Source of the DNA: an uncultured Oscillibacter sp.
GTDB taxonomy: Bacteria > Bacillota > Clostridia > Oscillospirales > Oscillospiraceae
Assembly (NCBI RefSeq): GCF_900544955.1
Contig: NZ_UQXD01000022.1
Location: 1-38,850 of the forward strand
Length of the DNA: 38,850 nt
Reading direction: 5' to 3'
The translations under genes were made by a program, and so were the position numbers. Shown here piece by piece: positions 22,192-31,299 of this stretch (its first letter is position 1; each line of letters starts with the position of its first letter). The notes under the pieces were generated by a model, which was not told the DNA's origin, ran no database searches, and worked only from the letters and a program-made list of their open reading frames with translations.

Positions 22192-24621
22192 TCACTTGTG
22201 GGGCACGTGCCAGATGTTGTCCGCGTACTCCGCCACGGCCCGGTCCGCGGCGAAGATGCCGCTGCGGGCGATGTTGTGCAGGCTCATGCGGTTCCACTGG
22301 GCCGGGTCCGCGTAGGTCTGGGCCATCCGCTTCTCCGCCTGGCAGTACGCCTGGAAGTCCGCCAGCAGCAGATACTCGTCGGCGGGGCTGCCGCCGGAGC
22401 CGAAGAGCAGCCGCTGGTACAGATCGTCGTAGCTCACGCCGTCCCGGAAGCCGGTGCGCAGGGCGTCCAGGCAGCGGCGCAGGGTGTCGTCCCGGCTGTA
22501 GAGCCGCTGGGGCACGTAGCCCTCGTTTTTCAGCCGGGCCACCTCCTCCGCCCGCAGGCCGAAGAGGAACATGTTCTCGTCCCCCAGCACCTCGTGCATC
22601 TCCACGTTGGCGCCATCCAGGGTGCCCACCGTCAAGGCGCCGTTCATCATGAACTTCATGTTGCCGGTGCCGCTGGCCTCCTTGCCGGCGGTGGAAATCT
22701 GCTGGCTGACCTCGCTGGCGGGCATCAGCTGCTCCGCCAGGGACACCCGGTAGTTCTCCAGGAACACCACCTGGAGCTTCTCCCGGCAGACGGGGTCATG
22801 GTCGATCTGGTCCGCCAGGGAGTTGATGAGGCGGATGATCCGCTTGGCCACCGTGTAGCCCGGCGCCGCCTTGGCGCCGAAGAGGAAGGTGTGGGGCCGG
22901 GTGATGGCATTCGGGTCGTCCTGCAGGCGCTGGTAGAGGGTGATGATGTGCAGCACGTTCAGAAGCTGGCGCTTGTACTCGTGGAGCCGCTTCACCTGGA
23001 CGTCGAAAATGGCGTCGGGATTCAGCACCACGCCCCGGGTCTTCTTGGCGTACACCGCGAAGGCCTCCTTGTTGGCCCGCTTGATGGCCGCCAGCTGCTC
23101 CAGCACCGACGCGTCGTCGGCGTAGTCGTCCAGCTTCCGCAGCGCCGTGGGGTGCATGAGGTAGTCGCCGCCGCCGGTGAGGTCCCGGATCAAGCCGTCC
23201 AGTCCGGGGTTGATCTCGCTGAGCCAGCGGCGGTGGTCGATGCCGTTGGTGACATTGAGGAACTTCTGGGGCTCCATGCCGTAGGCGTCGCGGAACACGT
23301 CCCGGCGCAGAATGTCGGAGTGCAGGGCGCTGACGCCGTTGACGGCCATACCGCCGGCGATGCACAGATTGGCCATGCGGACCTCGCCGCCCCAGATGAT
23401 GGCCATGCGCTGGGTCTTGGCGGGATCGTGGTAGAAGGTCTCCACCCGCTGCTGCCAGCGGTTGGAGATCTCCACGATGATCTGCCAGATGCGGGGCAGG
23501 AGCTGCTGCATCAGCGTCTGGGGCCAGCGCTCCAGGGCCTCCGCCAGGACGGTGTGGTTGGTGTAGGCCACGGACCGGGTGGTGATGGCCCAGGCCTCCT
23601 CCCAGTTCATCCCCGCCTCGTCGATGAAAATCCGCATCAGCTCCGGCACCACCAGGGCCGGATGGGTGTCGTTGATCTGGATGACGTTCTTCTCATGGAA
23701 GTTTTTCAGCGTGCCGTAGGTGTCCAGGTGCTTGGTGGCGATGGACTGGACGGTGGCGGAGACGAAGAAGTACTGCTGCTTGAGCCGCAGGGACTTGCCC
23801 TCGTAGTGGTTATCCTCGGGATAGAGGACCTTGGCGATGGTCTCCGCCATGGCCTCCTCCTCCGCCGCCTTCAAATACTCTCCCCGGGAGAAGAGGGACA
23901 TGTCCACCGGCTCGGTGGCCCGGGCGTCCCACAGCCGCAGGGTGTTGACGTGCCCGGTGTCGTAGCCCGCCACCACCATGTCGTAGGGGATGGCCCGCAC
24001 GGCAGTGGCGTCCTCGTTGACGATGTGGAGGTGGCCGTCGTTCCAGAACTCCCGGAGGGTGCCGCCAAAGTGGACCGTCTGGGCCTCCTCCGGCTTGGGC
24101 AGCAGCCAGGCGGCGCCCAGGTCCTTCCAGTTGTCCGGCAGCTCCACCTGCTGGCCCTCCACGATCTTCTGCTTGAAAATGCCCAGCTCATAGCAGATGG
24201 AGTAGCCGGTGGCGGGAATCTCCAGGGTGGTCATGGAGTCCAGGTAGCAGGCGGCCAGGCGGCCCAGGCCGCCGTTGCCCAGACCCGCGTCCGGCTCCAG
24301 CTCGAAGATGTCGCCGGCCTTGAAGCCCATGTGCTCCAGGGCCTCCCTCAACTGGGGCAGGAGGTTCAGGTTATAGGCGTTTTTCATCAGGCTGCGGCCC
24401 ATCAAAAATTCCAGAGACAGGTAGTGCACCTGCTTTTTGTGCCCCCGGCGGGTCTCCTTACCGCTCTCCACGCCCCGGGCGGCCATGACGTCCCGCAGGA
24501 CCAGGGCGCAGGATTTCAGCATCTCCTGCTCGCTGGCCTCCTCCGGCGCCTTGCCGAAGTTCAGCGCCAGCTTGGCGGTGAGAGCGTCCTCCAGTGTTTT
24601 TGTGGTAAATGGTTTCGTCAT
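22192..24621 (-). CDS. glgP: Glycogen phosphorylase
   Basis: Family GT35 phosphorylase of 809 aa, full length. It releases glucose-1-phosphate from glycogen ends with pyridoxal phosphate. Seen directly: HYLSLEFLMGRSL (66-78), GLGNGGLGRLAACYLDSM (113-130), the KRLHEYKRQ motif (544-552), and the cofactor segment EASGTGNMKFMMNGALTVGTLDGANVEM with PLP lysine K656. It is the last gene of the glycogen operon, nine bases after glgA, and reverses the work of the four genes before it. Confidence 0.97.
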   Translation of the reverse strand: MTKPFTTKTLEDALTAKLALNFGKAPEEASEQEMLKSCALVLRDVMAARGVESGKETRRGHKKQVHYLSLEFLMGRSLMKNAYNLNLLPQLREALEHMGFKAGDIFELEPDAGLGNGGLGRLAACYLDSMTTLEIPATGYSICYELGIFKQKIVEGQQVELPDNWKDLGAAWLLPKPEEAQTVHFGGTLREFWNDGHLHIVNEDATAVRAIPYDMVVAGYDTGHVNTLRLWDARATEPVDMSLFSRGEYLKAAEEEAMAETIAKVLYPEDNHYEGKSLRLKQQYFFVSATVQSIATKHLDTYGTLKNFHEKNVIQINDTHPALVVPELMRIFIDEAGMNWEEAWAITTRSVAYTNHTVLAEALERWPQTLMQQLLPRIWQIIVEISNRWQQRVETFYHDPAKTQRMAIIWGGEVRMANLCIAGGMAVNGVSALHSDILRRDVFRDAYGMEPQKFLNVTNGIDHRRWLSEINPGLDGLIRDLTGGGDYLMHPTALRKLDDYADDASVLEQLAAIKRANKEAFAVYAKKTRGVVLNPDAIFDVQVKRLHEYKRQLLNVLHIITLYQRLQDDPNAITRPHTFLFGAKAAPGYTVAKRIIRLINSLADQIDHDPVCREKLQVVFLENYRVSLAEQLMPASEVSQQISTAGKEASGTGNMKFMMNGALTVGTLDGANVEMHEVLGDENMFLFGLRAEEVARLKNEGYVPQRLYSRDDTLRRCLDALRTGFRDGVSYDDLYQRLLFGSGGSPADEYLLLADFQAYCQAEKRMAQTYADPAQWNRMSLHNIARSGIFAADRAVAEYADNIWHVPHK

Positions 24622-24630
24622 TGGGTTACC

Positions 24631-26610
24631 TTACTCCGCCGCGTCCTCCTTGACGGCCTTGGCGGCGGGCCCTTTCTTTGAGGTTTTCTCTTTTCTGACG
24701 GCCGGTTTTTTCCCGGCCGGCGTTTCCTTGGCGGCCCTGGCGGCAGATTTCTTCGCCGCGGGCTTCTTGGCCGCAGACGCCTTCCGGGCGGCGGCGGGTT
24801 TTCTGGCGGCCGTCCTCCCGGCCGCGGATGCCTTGGCCGGGGCCGCGGGCTCCTCAGCAGGAGCGGCCTCCACAGCAGGCGCGGCTTCCTCAACGGGGAC
24901 AGCCTCCTCGATGGGAGCGTCCTCTTCCACGGAGGCACTCTCCTTGGCGGGGGCCACTTCCTCTACGGGAACCGCCTCCTCGATGGGCGCAATCTCCTCG
25001 ATGGGCGCAATCTCCTCGACGGGGACAGCCGCTTCCACAGGGGCGGCCTCCTCAGCGGGAGCCGCTTCCTCAACGGGAGCAGCTTCCCCCACGGGCATCG
25101 TCTCCTCCACAGGAGCGGCCTCTTTCGCGGGAGCATGTTCCTCCTCGGGCGCGGCCTCCACGGCCACAGGCCAGGGTTGGCCGGTGATGGCCGCGTATAT
25201 GCGCAGATACTCCCGGGCGCTGCGGGCCCAGCTGAAGTCGCACTCCATGGCCCGGCGGCGCAGACGGCCGAAGGCGTCGGGGTAGTCCTTGTACAGGTAC
25301 ACCGCCTCCCGGACCACGTACAGCATGTCGCCGCCGGCGTAGTTGCGGAAGGAGAAGCCGTTTCCGCTGTCCCGCCAGGACTCGTAGGGCTGGACGGTGT
25401 CCTTCAGCCCGCCGGTCTCCCGCACGATGGGCACCGTGCCGTAGCGCATGGCGATCATCTGGCTCAGGCCGCAGGGCTCGCTCTTGGAGGGCATCAGGAA
25501 CAGGTCCGCGCCGGCGTAAATGGCCATGGACAGCTGCTCGTCGTAGCCAAGCTGGATCGCCATGCGGCCGGGGTACTGCTGGACGGCCCAGCGGAAGAAG
25601 TCCTCATACTTCTGGTCGCCCGTTCCCAGGACCACCAGCTGCATCGGAAGCTCCATCATATCATGAAGGACCTCGCAAATCAAGTCTAAACCCTTGTGGG
25701 ACACCAGGCGGCTGACAATGGCCACAATGGGGGTGTGGGGCTCCTGGTTCAGCCCCATCCTCCTTTGCAGCTCCGCCTTGTCCAAATCCTTTCCGGACAT
25801 ATCCTGTGCGGAAAAGCGGGCCTGAATACGGGGATCCGTCTCCGGATTGTACAGCTTCATGTCGATGCCGTTGAGCACGCCGGTGAGCTTGTACTCGCAG
25901 CGGCGCATGATGTTCTCCATCCGGTGGGCGAAATAGGCCATCTTCAGCTCGTTGGCGTAGGTGGGGGAGACGGCGTTCACCGCGTCGGCGCAGAGGACGG
26001 CGCCCTTGAGCAGGTTTACGTCCCCGTCCATCATGATGGTGCCGTCGGCGGCCCAGCCCTCGTTCAGGCCGAAGAGATCCCCCAGGGTCTCCTTGCCGTA
26101 GCGGCCCTGGTACTCGATGTTGTGAATGCTGAGGGCGGTTTTGATGGAGCGGTACCGGTCCTCCCGCACGCCGTCGTCCTTCAGGTAGATGGGCACCAGG
26201 GCGGTCTGCCAGTCGTTGCAGTGGATCACGTCGGGCCAGAACTGCATGTGGGGCAGCATCCGCACCACCGCCCGGGAGAAGAAGCCGAAGCGCTCGCCGT
26301 CGTCCAGGTAGCCGTACAGGTCGGGGCGGTCGAAGTACTGCTCGTTGTCGATGAAATACCAGGTGACGCCCGCCCGCTCCAGGGAGAACAGCCCGCAGTA
26401 GCTGTGGCGCCAGGCCAGGTCCACGTAGTCGTAGCACACAAAGGTCATCTCGCCGCCGAAGCGCTCCCGCACCCGCCGGTACAGCGGCAGCACCACGGCG
26501 ACCTCCGCCCCCTGCTCCGCCAGCGCGCCGGGCAGGGACCCCGCCACATCCGCCAGGCCCCCGGTCTTACAGAAGGGGACGGCCTCACTGGTTGCATACA
26601 AGATTTTCAT
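24631..26610 (-). CDS. glgA: Glycogen synthase GlgA with acidic-repeat and histone-like C-terminal extension
   Basis: ADP-glucose-dependent glycogen synthase (GT5) of 659 aa, about 180 residues longer than the usual 477-480. The catalytic part (1-478) is intact: KTGGLADV at 15-22 for ADP-glucose, DVIHCNDWQT (127-136), and the C-terminal SKSEPCGLSQMIAMRYG (375-391). After residue 487 come 17 hexapeptides of the form P-V/I/A-E-E-x-A (488-589), strongly acidic. Then a Lys/Ala/Pro-rich tail (590-659) follows, like histone H1 or bacterial AlgP/HU tails. The frame is open to the stop with no frameshift. ATG 26610 has AAGGAG at seven bases. The tail's role is unknown; tethering to glycogen, nucleoid or enzymes is a guess. 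Confidence 0.95.
   Translation of the reverse strand: MKILYATSEAVPFCKTGGLADVAGSLPGALAEQGAEVAVVLPLYRRVRERFGGEMTFVCYDYVDLAWRHSYCGLFSLERAGVTWYFIDNEQYFDRPDLYGYLDDGERFGFFSRAVVRMLPHMQFWPDVIHCNDWQTALVPIYLKDDGVREDRYRSIKTALSIHNIEYQGRYGKETLGDLFGLNEGWAADGTIMMDGDVNLLKGAVLCADAVNAVSPTYANELKMAYFAHRMENIMRRCEYKLTGVLNGIDMKLYNPETDPRIQARFSAQDMSGKDLDKAELQRRMGLNQEPHTPIVAIVSRLVSHKGLDLICEVLHDMMELPMQLVVLGTGDQKYEDFFRWAVQQYPGRMAIQLGYDEQLSMAIYAGADLFLMPSKSEPCGLSQMIAMRYGTVPIVRETGGLKDTVQPYESWRDSGNGFSFRNYAGGDMLYVVREAVYLYKDYPDAFGRLRRRAMECDFSWARSAREYLRIYAAITGQPWPVAVEAAPEEEHAPAKEAAPVEETMPVGEAAPVEEAAPAEEAAPVEAAVPVEEIAPIEEIAPIEEAVPVEEVAPAKESASVEEDAPIEEAVPVEEAAPAVEAAPAEEPAAPAKASAAGRTAARKPAAARKASAAKKPAAKKSAARAAKETPAGKKPAVRKEKTSKKGPAAKAVKEDAAE
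24844..25149. repeat. 18-base repeat encoding 17 hexapeptides in glgA
   Basis: About 17 imperfect units of 18 bases encode [P/S]-[V/I/A]-[E/K]-E-x-[A/V]. Several adjacent units are nearly identical at DNA level (for example around 24985-25015), so slippage could change copy number. Confidence 0.85.
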
Positions 26611-26642
26611 AAGTAAACTCCTTTTCATATCGTGGGTCTCCG

Positions 26643-26692
26643 AAAAGCCCCGTATCAACGGGGCAAAGGGGGGACGACGTCCCCCCTTTGAG
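26643..26692 (-). promoter_or_regulatory. Two hairpins in the glgD-glgA spacer
   Basis: GCCCCGT/ACGGGGC (26647-26664) and AAAGGGGGGAC/GTCCCCCCTTT (26665-26689) lie directly after the glgD stop. Neither has a true T-run on the minus strand. They may trim or stabilise the mRNA or act as a partial terminator that sets glgA-glgP level relative to glgBCD. Confidence 0.6.
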
Positions 26693-26695
26693 ACC

Positions 26696-27808
26696 TTATA
26701 CCTTGCTTCCCTTGGACAGCACGATGGGATAGGTGGCGTGGCCCATCAGCGTCCGGTCCTCCAGAATCTCCACATCCTTGTCCGAGATGACGTAGGACAG
26801 CCGGGCGTTCCGGCGGACCGCCGTCTCCTTGAAGAGCACGCAGTTGTGAATCACGGCGCCCGGCCCCACCACCACGCCGGGGAAGAGGATGGAATTCTCC
26901 ACCGTGCCCTCGATGCGGCAGCCCTCGGCCACCAGGGAGTTGACACAGCGGCCGTCGGCCCCCACATAGGTGGAGGTCTTGTCCGCCCCCTTGGCCCGGA
27001 TGGGCCGCTCCGGCGTAAACAGCTCCGCCCGGATGGCGGGGTCCAGCAGCTGCATGCTGCGGTCGTAATACTCCTGGACGGAGCGGATCTGGGCGGCGAA
27101 GCCCTTCCAGATATAGGCGCGGAGGTTCAGCGCGCCCTTCTTGGCCCGGAGCACGTCCCGCCGCCAGCTGTACTGGTCCTTGGCGGAGCACTCGTCCACC
27201 AGCTCCTTCAGCAGCTCCGTGGAGAGGATGTACACCTCCAGCCCCCGGAAACCCCGGGGGTGGTGCAGGTTGTACAGCACCTCCGTGATCCGGCCCTCGC
27301 CGTCCATCTCGAAATAGGAGCCGTCGGCGGTGGCGAAGCTGTCGTTGCCGCACACCACCGTAATGTCGGCGCCGGATTTGATGTGCTGTTCCTGGATTTC
27401 CGCCAGGGGCAGGTTCACCACCAGGTCGCCGTCCATCAGCGCCACATAGTCCTGGCGGATGGTGCTCAGGTAGCTGCGCACGCCGGCCAGGGCCTCGATC
27501 TTGCCCCGGAAGGGCATGACGCCCCAGTTCTTCTGATAGTTGAAGGGGGGCAGCACCCGCAGTCCGCCGTGCTTGCGGCTCAGGTCCCAGACCTTGCCGG
27601 TGCCCAGGTGGTCCAGCATGCTCTGGTAGCGGCCGTGGAGCACCACGCCCACGTCGGTGACTCCCGCGTTCACCAGGTTGGACAGGGCGAAGTCCACCGC
27701 CCGGTACCGGCCGCCGAAGGGGACGGAGGCCGAGGAGCGCAGCTCCGTCAGCTCCCGCAGGTCGTTGCGCTTTTCATAGGAAAAGATGATGCCGTGCAGT
27801 CCGTTCAT
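26696..27808 (-). CDS. glgD: Glucose-1-phosphate adenylyltransferase subunit GlgD
   Basis: GlgC paralogue of 370 aa typical of Firmicutes operons. The N-terminal nucleotidyltransferase domain lacks the GGxGSRL pyrophosphorylase loop (the equivalent region reads GIIFSYEKRNDLRELTELR), so it is thought to have little activity and to modulate GlgC. The SVPFGGRYRAVDFALSNLVNAG segment and the C-terminal left-handed beta-helix (about 280-365) are intact. Its start overlaps the glgC stop by four bases, consistent with a GlgC/GlgD hetero-oligomer. Confidence 0.95.
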   Translation of the reverse strand: MNGLHGIIFSYEKRNDLRELTELRSSASVPFGGRYRAVDFALSNLVNAGVTDVGVVLHGRYQSMLDHLGTGKVWDLSRKHGGLRVLPPFNYQKNWGVMPFRGKIEALAGVRSYLSTIRQDYVALMDGDLVVNLPLAEIQEQHIKSGADITVVCGNDSFATADGSYFEMDGEGRITEVLYNLHHPRGFRGLEVYILSTELLKELVDECSAKDQYSWRRDVLRAKKGALNLRAYIWKGFAAQIRSVQEYYDRSMQLLDPAIRAELFTPERPIRAKGADKTSTYVGADGRCVNSLVAEGCRIEGTVENSILFPGVVVGPGAVIHNCVLFKETAVRRNARLSYVISDKDVEILEDRTLMGHATYPIVLSKGSKV

Positions 27809-29013
27809 TTGGACACCTCCTCACCGTTGCGGTCCAGCATGATGCCGGGACGCACTTCCTTCCCCGCCGCCAGCTCGCAGTGGGGCGCCAGGACCGTCAG
27901 TCCCCAGGGCAGCGGGGCGGCGCCCTCCGGCGTGCCGCCCACGCGGCAGTCCCTGCCGATACGGCAGCCCTCGCCCAGAATGGCGTACTCCACCACGGCG
28001 CCGTCCTCCACCACGGTGTCGGGCAGCAGCACCGAGTAACTGACCCGGGCGCCCTTGCCCACCCGCACGTTGGAGGAGAGCACGGAGTTTTCCACCTGGC
28101 CCTCCAGCACGCTGCCCCGGTTGAAGGCGCTGTGCTGCACGCTGCACTCCCCGCCCAGGAAGGTGGGCGGCGCGTTGACGGAGCGGGCGTAGATGGGCCA
28201 GGACTCGTCGTGGAGGTCCAGGCCGGACTCCGGGGAGAGCATATCCATGTTGGCGTCCCACAGGGACTCCAGGGTGCCCACGTCCTTCCAGTACCCGGCG
28301 AAGCGGTAGGCCGCCATCCGCTCCCCGTTTGCCAGCATGGCGGGAATCACGTTTTTGCCGAAGTCGTTCTCGGAGGCCGGGTCTGCCTCGTCCTCCGTCA
28401 GGTATTTGCGCAGGGTCTTCCAGGAGAAGACGTAGATGCCCATGGACGCCAGGTTGCTCTTGGGCTCCTTGGGCTTTTCCGCAAACTCGGTGATCATGTC
28501 CTCGCCGTTGACGCTCATGATGCCGAAGCGGGAGGCCTCCGCCCAGGGCACCTCCATCACGGAGATGGTGCAGGCGGCCCCCGCCTCCTTGTGGCGGGCC
28601 ACCATCTGGGAGTAGTCCATTTTATAGATGTGGTCTCCGGAGAGAATCACCACATAGTCCGGGTCGTACAGATCGATGAAGCCGATGTTCTGGTAAATGG
28701 CGTTGGCCGTGCCCTTGTACCAGGTGCCGCCCTTGCTGCTCATATAGGGGGGCAGGATATGGACGCCGCCGGTGGACCCGTCCAAATCCCAGGGCTGGCC
28801 GCTGCCGATGTAGCTGTTCAGCTCCAGGGGGCGGTACTGGGTCAGCACGCCCACGGTGTCGATGCCGGAATTGGTGCAGTTGGACAGGGGGAAGTCGATG
28901 ATGCGGTATTTGCCGCCAAAGGGGACCGCGGGCTTGGCCATCTCCCCGGTCAGAACATACAGTCTGCTGCCCTGGCCGCCGGCCAGCAGCATGGCGATGC
29001 ACTCTTTCTTCAT
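27805..29013 (-). CDS. glgC: Glucose-1-phosphate adenylyltransferase
   Basis: ADP-glucose pyrophosphorylase of 402 aa, the committed step of glycogen synthesis. It has the GGQGSRL loop (12-18), the substrate segment KPAVPFGGKYRIIDFPLSNC (27-46), the HIYKMDYSQM motif, and the EKPKEP and GYWKDVGT motifs. A C-terminal beta-helix domain follows. The start overlaps glgB by four bases. It works with GlgD downstream. Confidence 0.97.
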   Translation of the reverse strand: MKKECIAMLLAGGQGSRLYVLTGEMAKPAVPFGGKYRIIDFPLSNCTNSGIDTVGVLTQYRPLELNSYIGSGQPWDLDGSTGGVHILPPYMSSKGGTWYKGTANAIYQNIGFIDLYDPDYVVILSGDHIYKMDYSQMVARHKEAGAACTISVMEVPWAEASRFGIMSVNGEDMITEFAEKPKEPKSNLASMGIYVFSWKTLRKYLTEDEADPASENDFGKNVIPAMLANGERMAAYRFAGYWKDVGTLESLWDANMDMLSPESGLDLHDESWPIYARSVNAPPTFLGGECSVQHSAFNRGSVLEGQVENSVLSSNVRVGKGARVSYSVLLPDTVVEDGAVVEYAILGEGCRIGRDCRVGGTPEGAAPLPWGLTVLAPHCELAAGKEVRPGIMLDRNGEEVSK

Positions 29014-30935
29014 TTTTTCACCAGCTCCTTTGTTGCCTCTTTTTTCTTCCTGGGTTTGGGATAGGCGCCCTCGCCCCGCAGGAACACCGCGCCGAAGGCG
29101 GGGATGCGGATGGCGGCGGAGTGCTCCTTGCCGTGGGAGGGAATCGCCTCCACCGGCACGGGCGCCTGGTCTGCGAAGCCGTCGCCGCCGTAGGCCGCGC
29201 CGTCGGTGTTGAACACCGGCGTATACTTCCGGTGGGCGGGGACGCCCACCCGGTAGTTTTCATATGTATTGGGTGAGAAGTTCACCGCGCACATCAGGTC
29301 ACGGCCCTTCTTGTCCTTGCGCAGGAAGACCACCACGTTGTTGTGGTTGTCGTCGGGCACCAGCCACTCGAAGCCCTCCCAGCCAAAGTCGATCTCCCAC
29401 AGGGCGGGCTCCTTCTTGTAGAAGGCGTTGGCGTCCTTGAAGAACTGGTGGATGGCCTGATTCTCCGGCCGGGCCAGCAGGTGCCAGTCCAGCTGGCCGT
29501 GGTCGTCCCACTCGTGCCACTGGCCCAGCTCCGGGCCCATGAAGAGGAGCTTTTTGCCGGGGTGGGCCAGGAGGTAGGCGTAAAAGCCCTTCAGGCACCG
29601 CAGCTGGTTTTCGTAGTCTCCGGGCATCTTCCCCACCACGGAGCCCTTCATGTGAACCACCTCGTCGTGGGAGATGGGGAGGATAAAGTTCTCCGAGAAG
29701 GCGTACATGAAGGAGAAGGTGATGTCCTTGTGGTGGTCCTGGCGGAACCAGGGGTCCAGCTTCAGGTAGTGGCACATGTCGTTCATCCAGCCCATGTTCC
29801 ACTTCAGGTTGAAGCCCAGGCCCCCCACGTCCGGGGGCCGGGTCACCAGGGGCCAGGCGGTGGACTCCTCCGCGATCATCAGCACGCCGGGGTTGGCGGC
29901 AAAGGCCATGGCGTTCAGCTCCCGGAGGAAGTCGATGGCCTCCAGGTTCTCGTGCCCGCCGTGCTTGTTGGGCGTCCAGGCGCCGCCCTGGCGGCCGTAG
30001 TCCAGATACAGCATGGACGCCACCGCGTCCACCCGCAGCCCGTCGATGTGGTACTCGTCCAGCCAGAACCTGGCGGAGGAGAACAGGAAGCTCTTCACCT
30101 CCGGCCTTCCGTAGTCAAAGACCCGGGTGCCCCAGCCGGCGTGCTCCCACTTGTTGTGGTCGCTGTACTCGTAGCAGCAGGTGCCGTCAAACTCATACAG
30201 GCCCTGGGCGTCCTTGCAGAAGTGGGCGGGCACCCAGTCCAGCAGGACGGCGATGCCGTTTTTGTGCATATGGTTGACAAACCACATGAAGTCCTTGGGG
30301 GTGCCGAAGCGGGAGGTGGGGGCGAAGTAGCCGGTACACTGATAGCCCCAGGAGTCGTCCAGGGGGTGCTCCGTCACCGGCAGCAGCTCGATGGCGGTGT
30401 AGCCCATCTCCTTGACGTAGGCCGCCAGCTCCCGCCCCAGGTCCCTGTAGTCCATAAAGTCCCCGTTCTCCCGCTTTTTCCAGGAGCCCAGGTGGACCTC
30501 GTAGATGTTCAGCGGCGCGGCATACACCGGGGTCTCCGCCGCCTTTTTCCGGAAGGCGCCGTCGCTCCAGCGGAAGCCGCCGATGTCGTAGAGCTTGCTG
30601 GCGGTGCCGGGGCGGGTCTCGGTGTGGAAGCCGTAGGGGTCCGCCTTCATGCGCACCGCCCCGTCGGCGCCGGTGACGGCATATTTGTACACGGTGTAGA
30701 TGGGCAGGCCGGGGATAAAGCCCTCCCACACCTCCCCCTTGCGGGAGAGCTTGTGGGCCTTTTTGTCCCACTGGTTGAAATCCCCCACCACGGACACGCT
30801 CTTGGCGTGGGGGGCCCAGACCCGGAAGCCCCAGCCCTTCTGGCCCTTCCGCTCCTCCGGGTGAGCGCCGAACCAGCGCCAGCCCTCGGTCAGTTTTCCG
30901 GCGTGAAACAGCTCGGCCTCTTTTTGCTTTGCCAT
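29010..30935 (-). CDS. glgB: 1,4-alpha-glucan branching enzyme
   Basis: GH13 branching enzyme of 641 aa. A CBM48-type N-terminal domain (about 33-125: GFRVWAPHAKSVSVVGDFNQWD) precedes the catalytic barrel. The barrel has GYQCTGYFAPTSRFGTP (197-213), nucleophile D303 in DGLRVDAVASM, acid/base E356 in IAEEST, and the SHDEV motif. Length is at the short (group 2) end. It ends in a basic stretch KPRKKKEATKELVKK, unusual for the family. It is the first gene of the operon. The ATG at 30935 follows GAGGAG; the in-frame ATG upstream has no site. Confidence 0.96.
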   Translation of the reverse strand: MAKQKEAELFHAGKLTEGWRWFGAHPEERKGQKGWGFRVWAPHAKSVSVVGDFNQWDKKAHKLSRKGEVWEGFIPGLPIYTVYKYAVTGADGAVRMKADPYGFHTETRPGTASKLYDIGGFRWSDGAFRKKAAETPVYAAPLNIYEVHLGSWKKRENGDFMDYRDLGRELAAYVKEMGYTAIELLPVTEHPLDDSWGYQCTGYFAPTSRFGTPKDFMWFVNHMHKNGIAVLLDWVPAHFCKDAQGLYEFDGTCCYEYSDHNKWEHAGWGTRVFDYGRPEVKSFLFSSARFWLDEYHIDGLRVDAVASMLYLDYGRQGGAWTPNKHGGHENLEAIDFLRELNAMAFAANPGVLMIAEESTAWPLVTRPPDVGGLGFNLKWNMGWMNDMCHYLKLDPWFRQDHHKDITFSFMYAFSENFILPISHDEVVHMKGSVVGKMPGDYENQLRCLKGFYAYLLAHPGKKLLFMGPELGQWHEWDDHGQLDWHLLARPENQAIHQFFKDANAFYKKEPALWEIDFGWEGFEWLVPDDNHNNVVVFLRKDKKGRDLMCAVNFSPNTYENYRVGVPAHRKYTPVFNTDGAAYGGDGFADQAPVPVEAIPSHGKEHSAAIRIPAFGAVFLRGEGAYPKPRKKKEATKELVKK

Positions 30936-31048
30936 GTAAAAACTCCTCTCGCCCCCAGCTTCTTCCAAAAAAGTGGGCAGCTCTTCGTTGAATTTCCCAA
31001 AGACTCCCTTTTGGTACCTTTCCCTTTTTCTAGATATTTATGGTACTT

Positions 31049-31077
31049 ATTATACTTCCTCCCGGAAACAGCGTCAA
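31049..31077 (-). promoter_or_regulatory. Promoter of the glg operon
   Basis: On the minus strand TTGACG (31072-31077), a 17-base spacer and TATAAT (31049-31054). Nearly consensus, leaving a leader of about 107 bases before glgB. Confidence 0.85.
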
Positions 31078-31228
31078 GGATGCCCCCGTCGAAAAAGCCG
31101 CCCCTCCTTTGGGACGTTTCCCCAATTGTTTCTCTGTTTTCACGGTATTTTTTGTGCTTTTTTGTCAAAAAAGTCAGTCATTTTCACATTTTTAACATGG
31201 TGCATTCCCCGCCGCCGGCCATTCCGAT

Positions 31229-31257
31229 TTGATTTTACCGCGTCCGCCTGATAAAAT
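31229..31257 (+). promoter_or_regulatory. Promoter of the TSUP transporter gene
   Basis: TTGATT (31229-31234), a 17-base spacer and TAAAAT (31252-31257), 43 bases before the ATG. Confidence 0.7.
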
Positions 31258-31299
31258 GGGTTGAATTTTGTCAAATGCGAGATTTTCGGGAGGTGCCCC

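Larger units (their letters stand above)
30936..31299. other. Divergent regulatory region between glgB and TSUP genes
   Basis: Gene-free. It holds the glg promoter (minus) and the TSUP promoter (plus). About 110 bases of leader before glgB contain no riboswitch that was recognised. The stretch is AT-rich compared with the genes, as expected for promoters. Confidence 0.7.

Noticed and set aside
22198..24681. Frame of over 800 codons opposite glgP
   Set aside because: Antisense shadow caused by high GC; composition is His/Val/Gly/Leu-rich nonsense and glgP is unmistakable.
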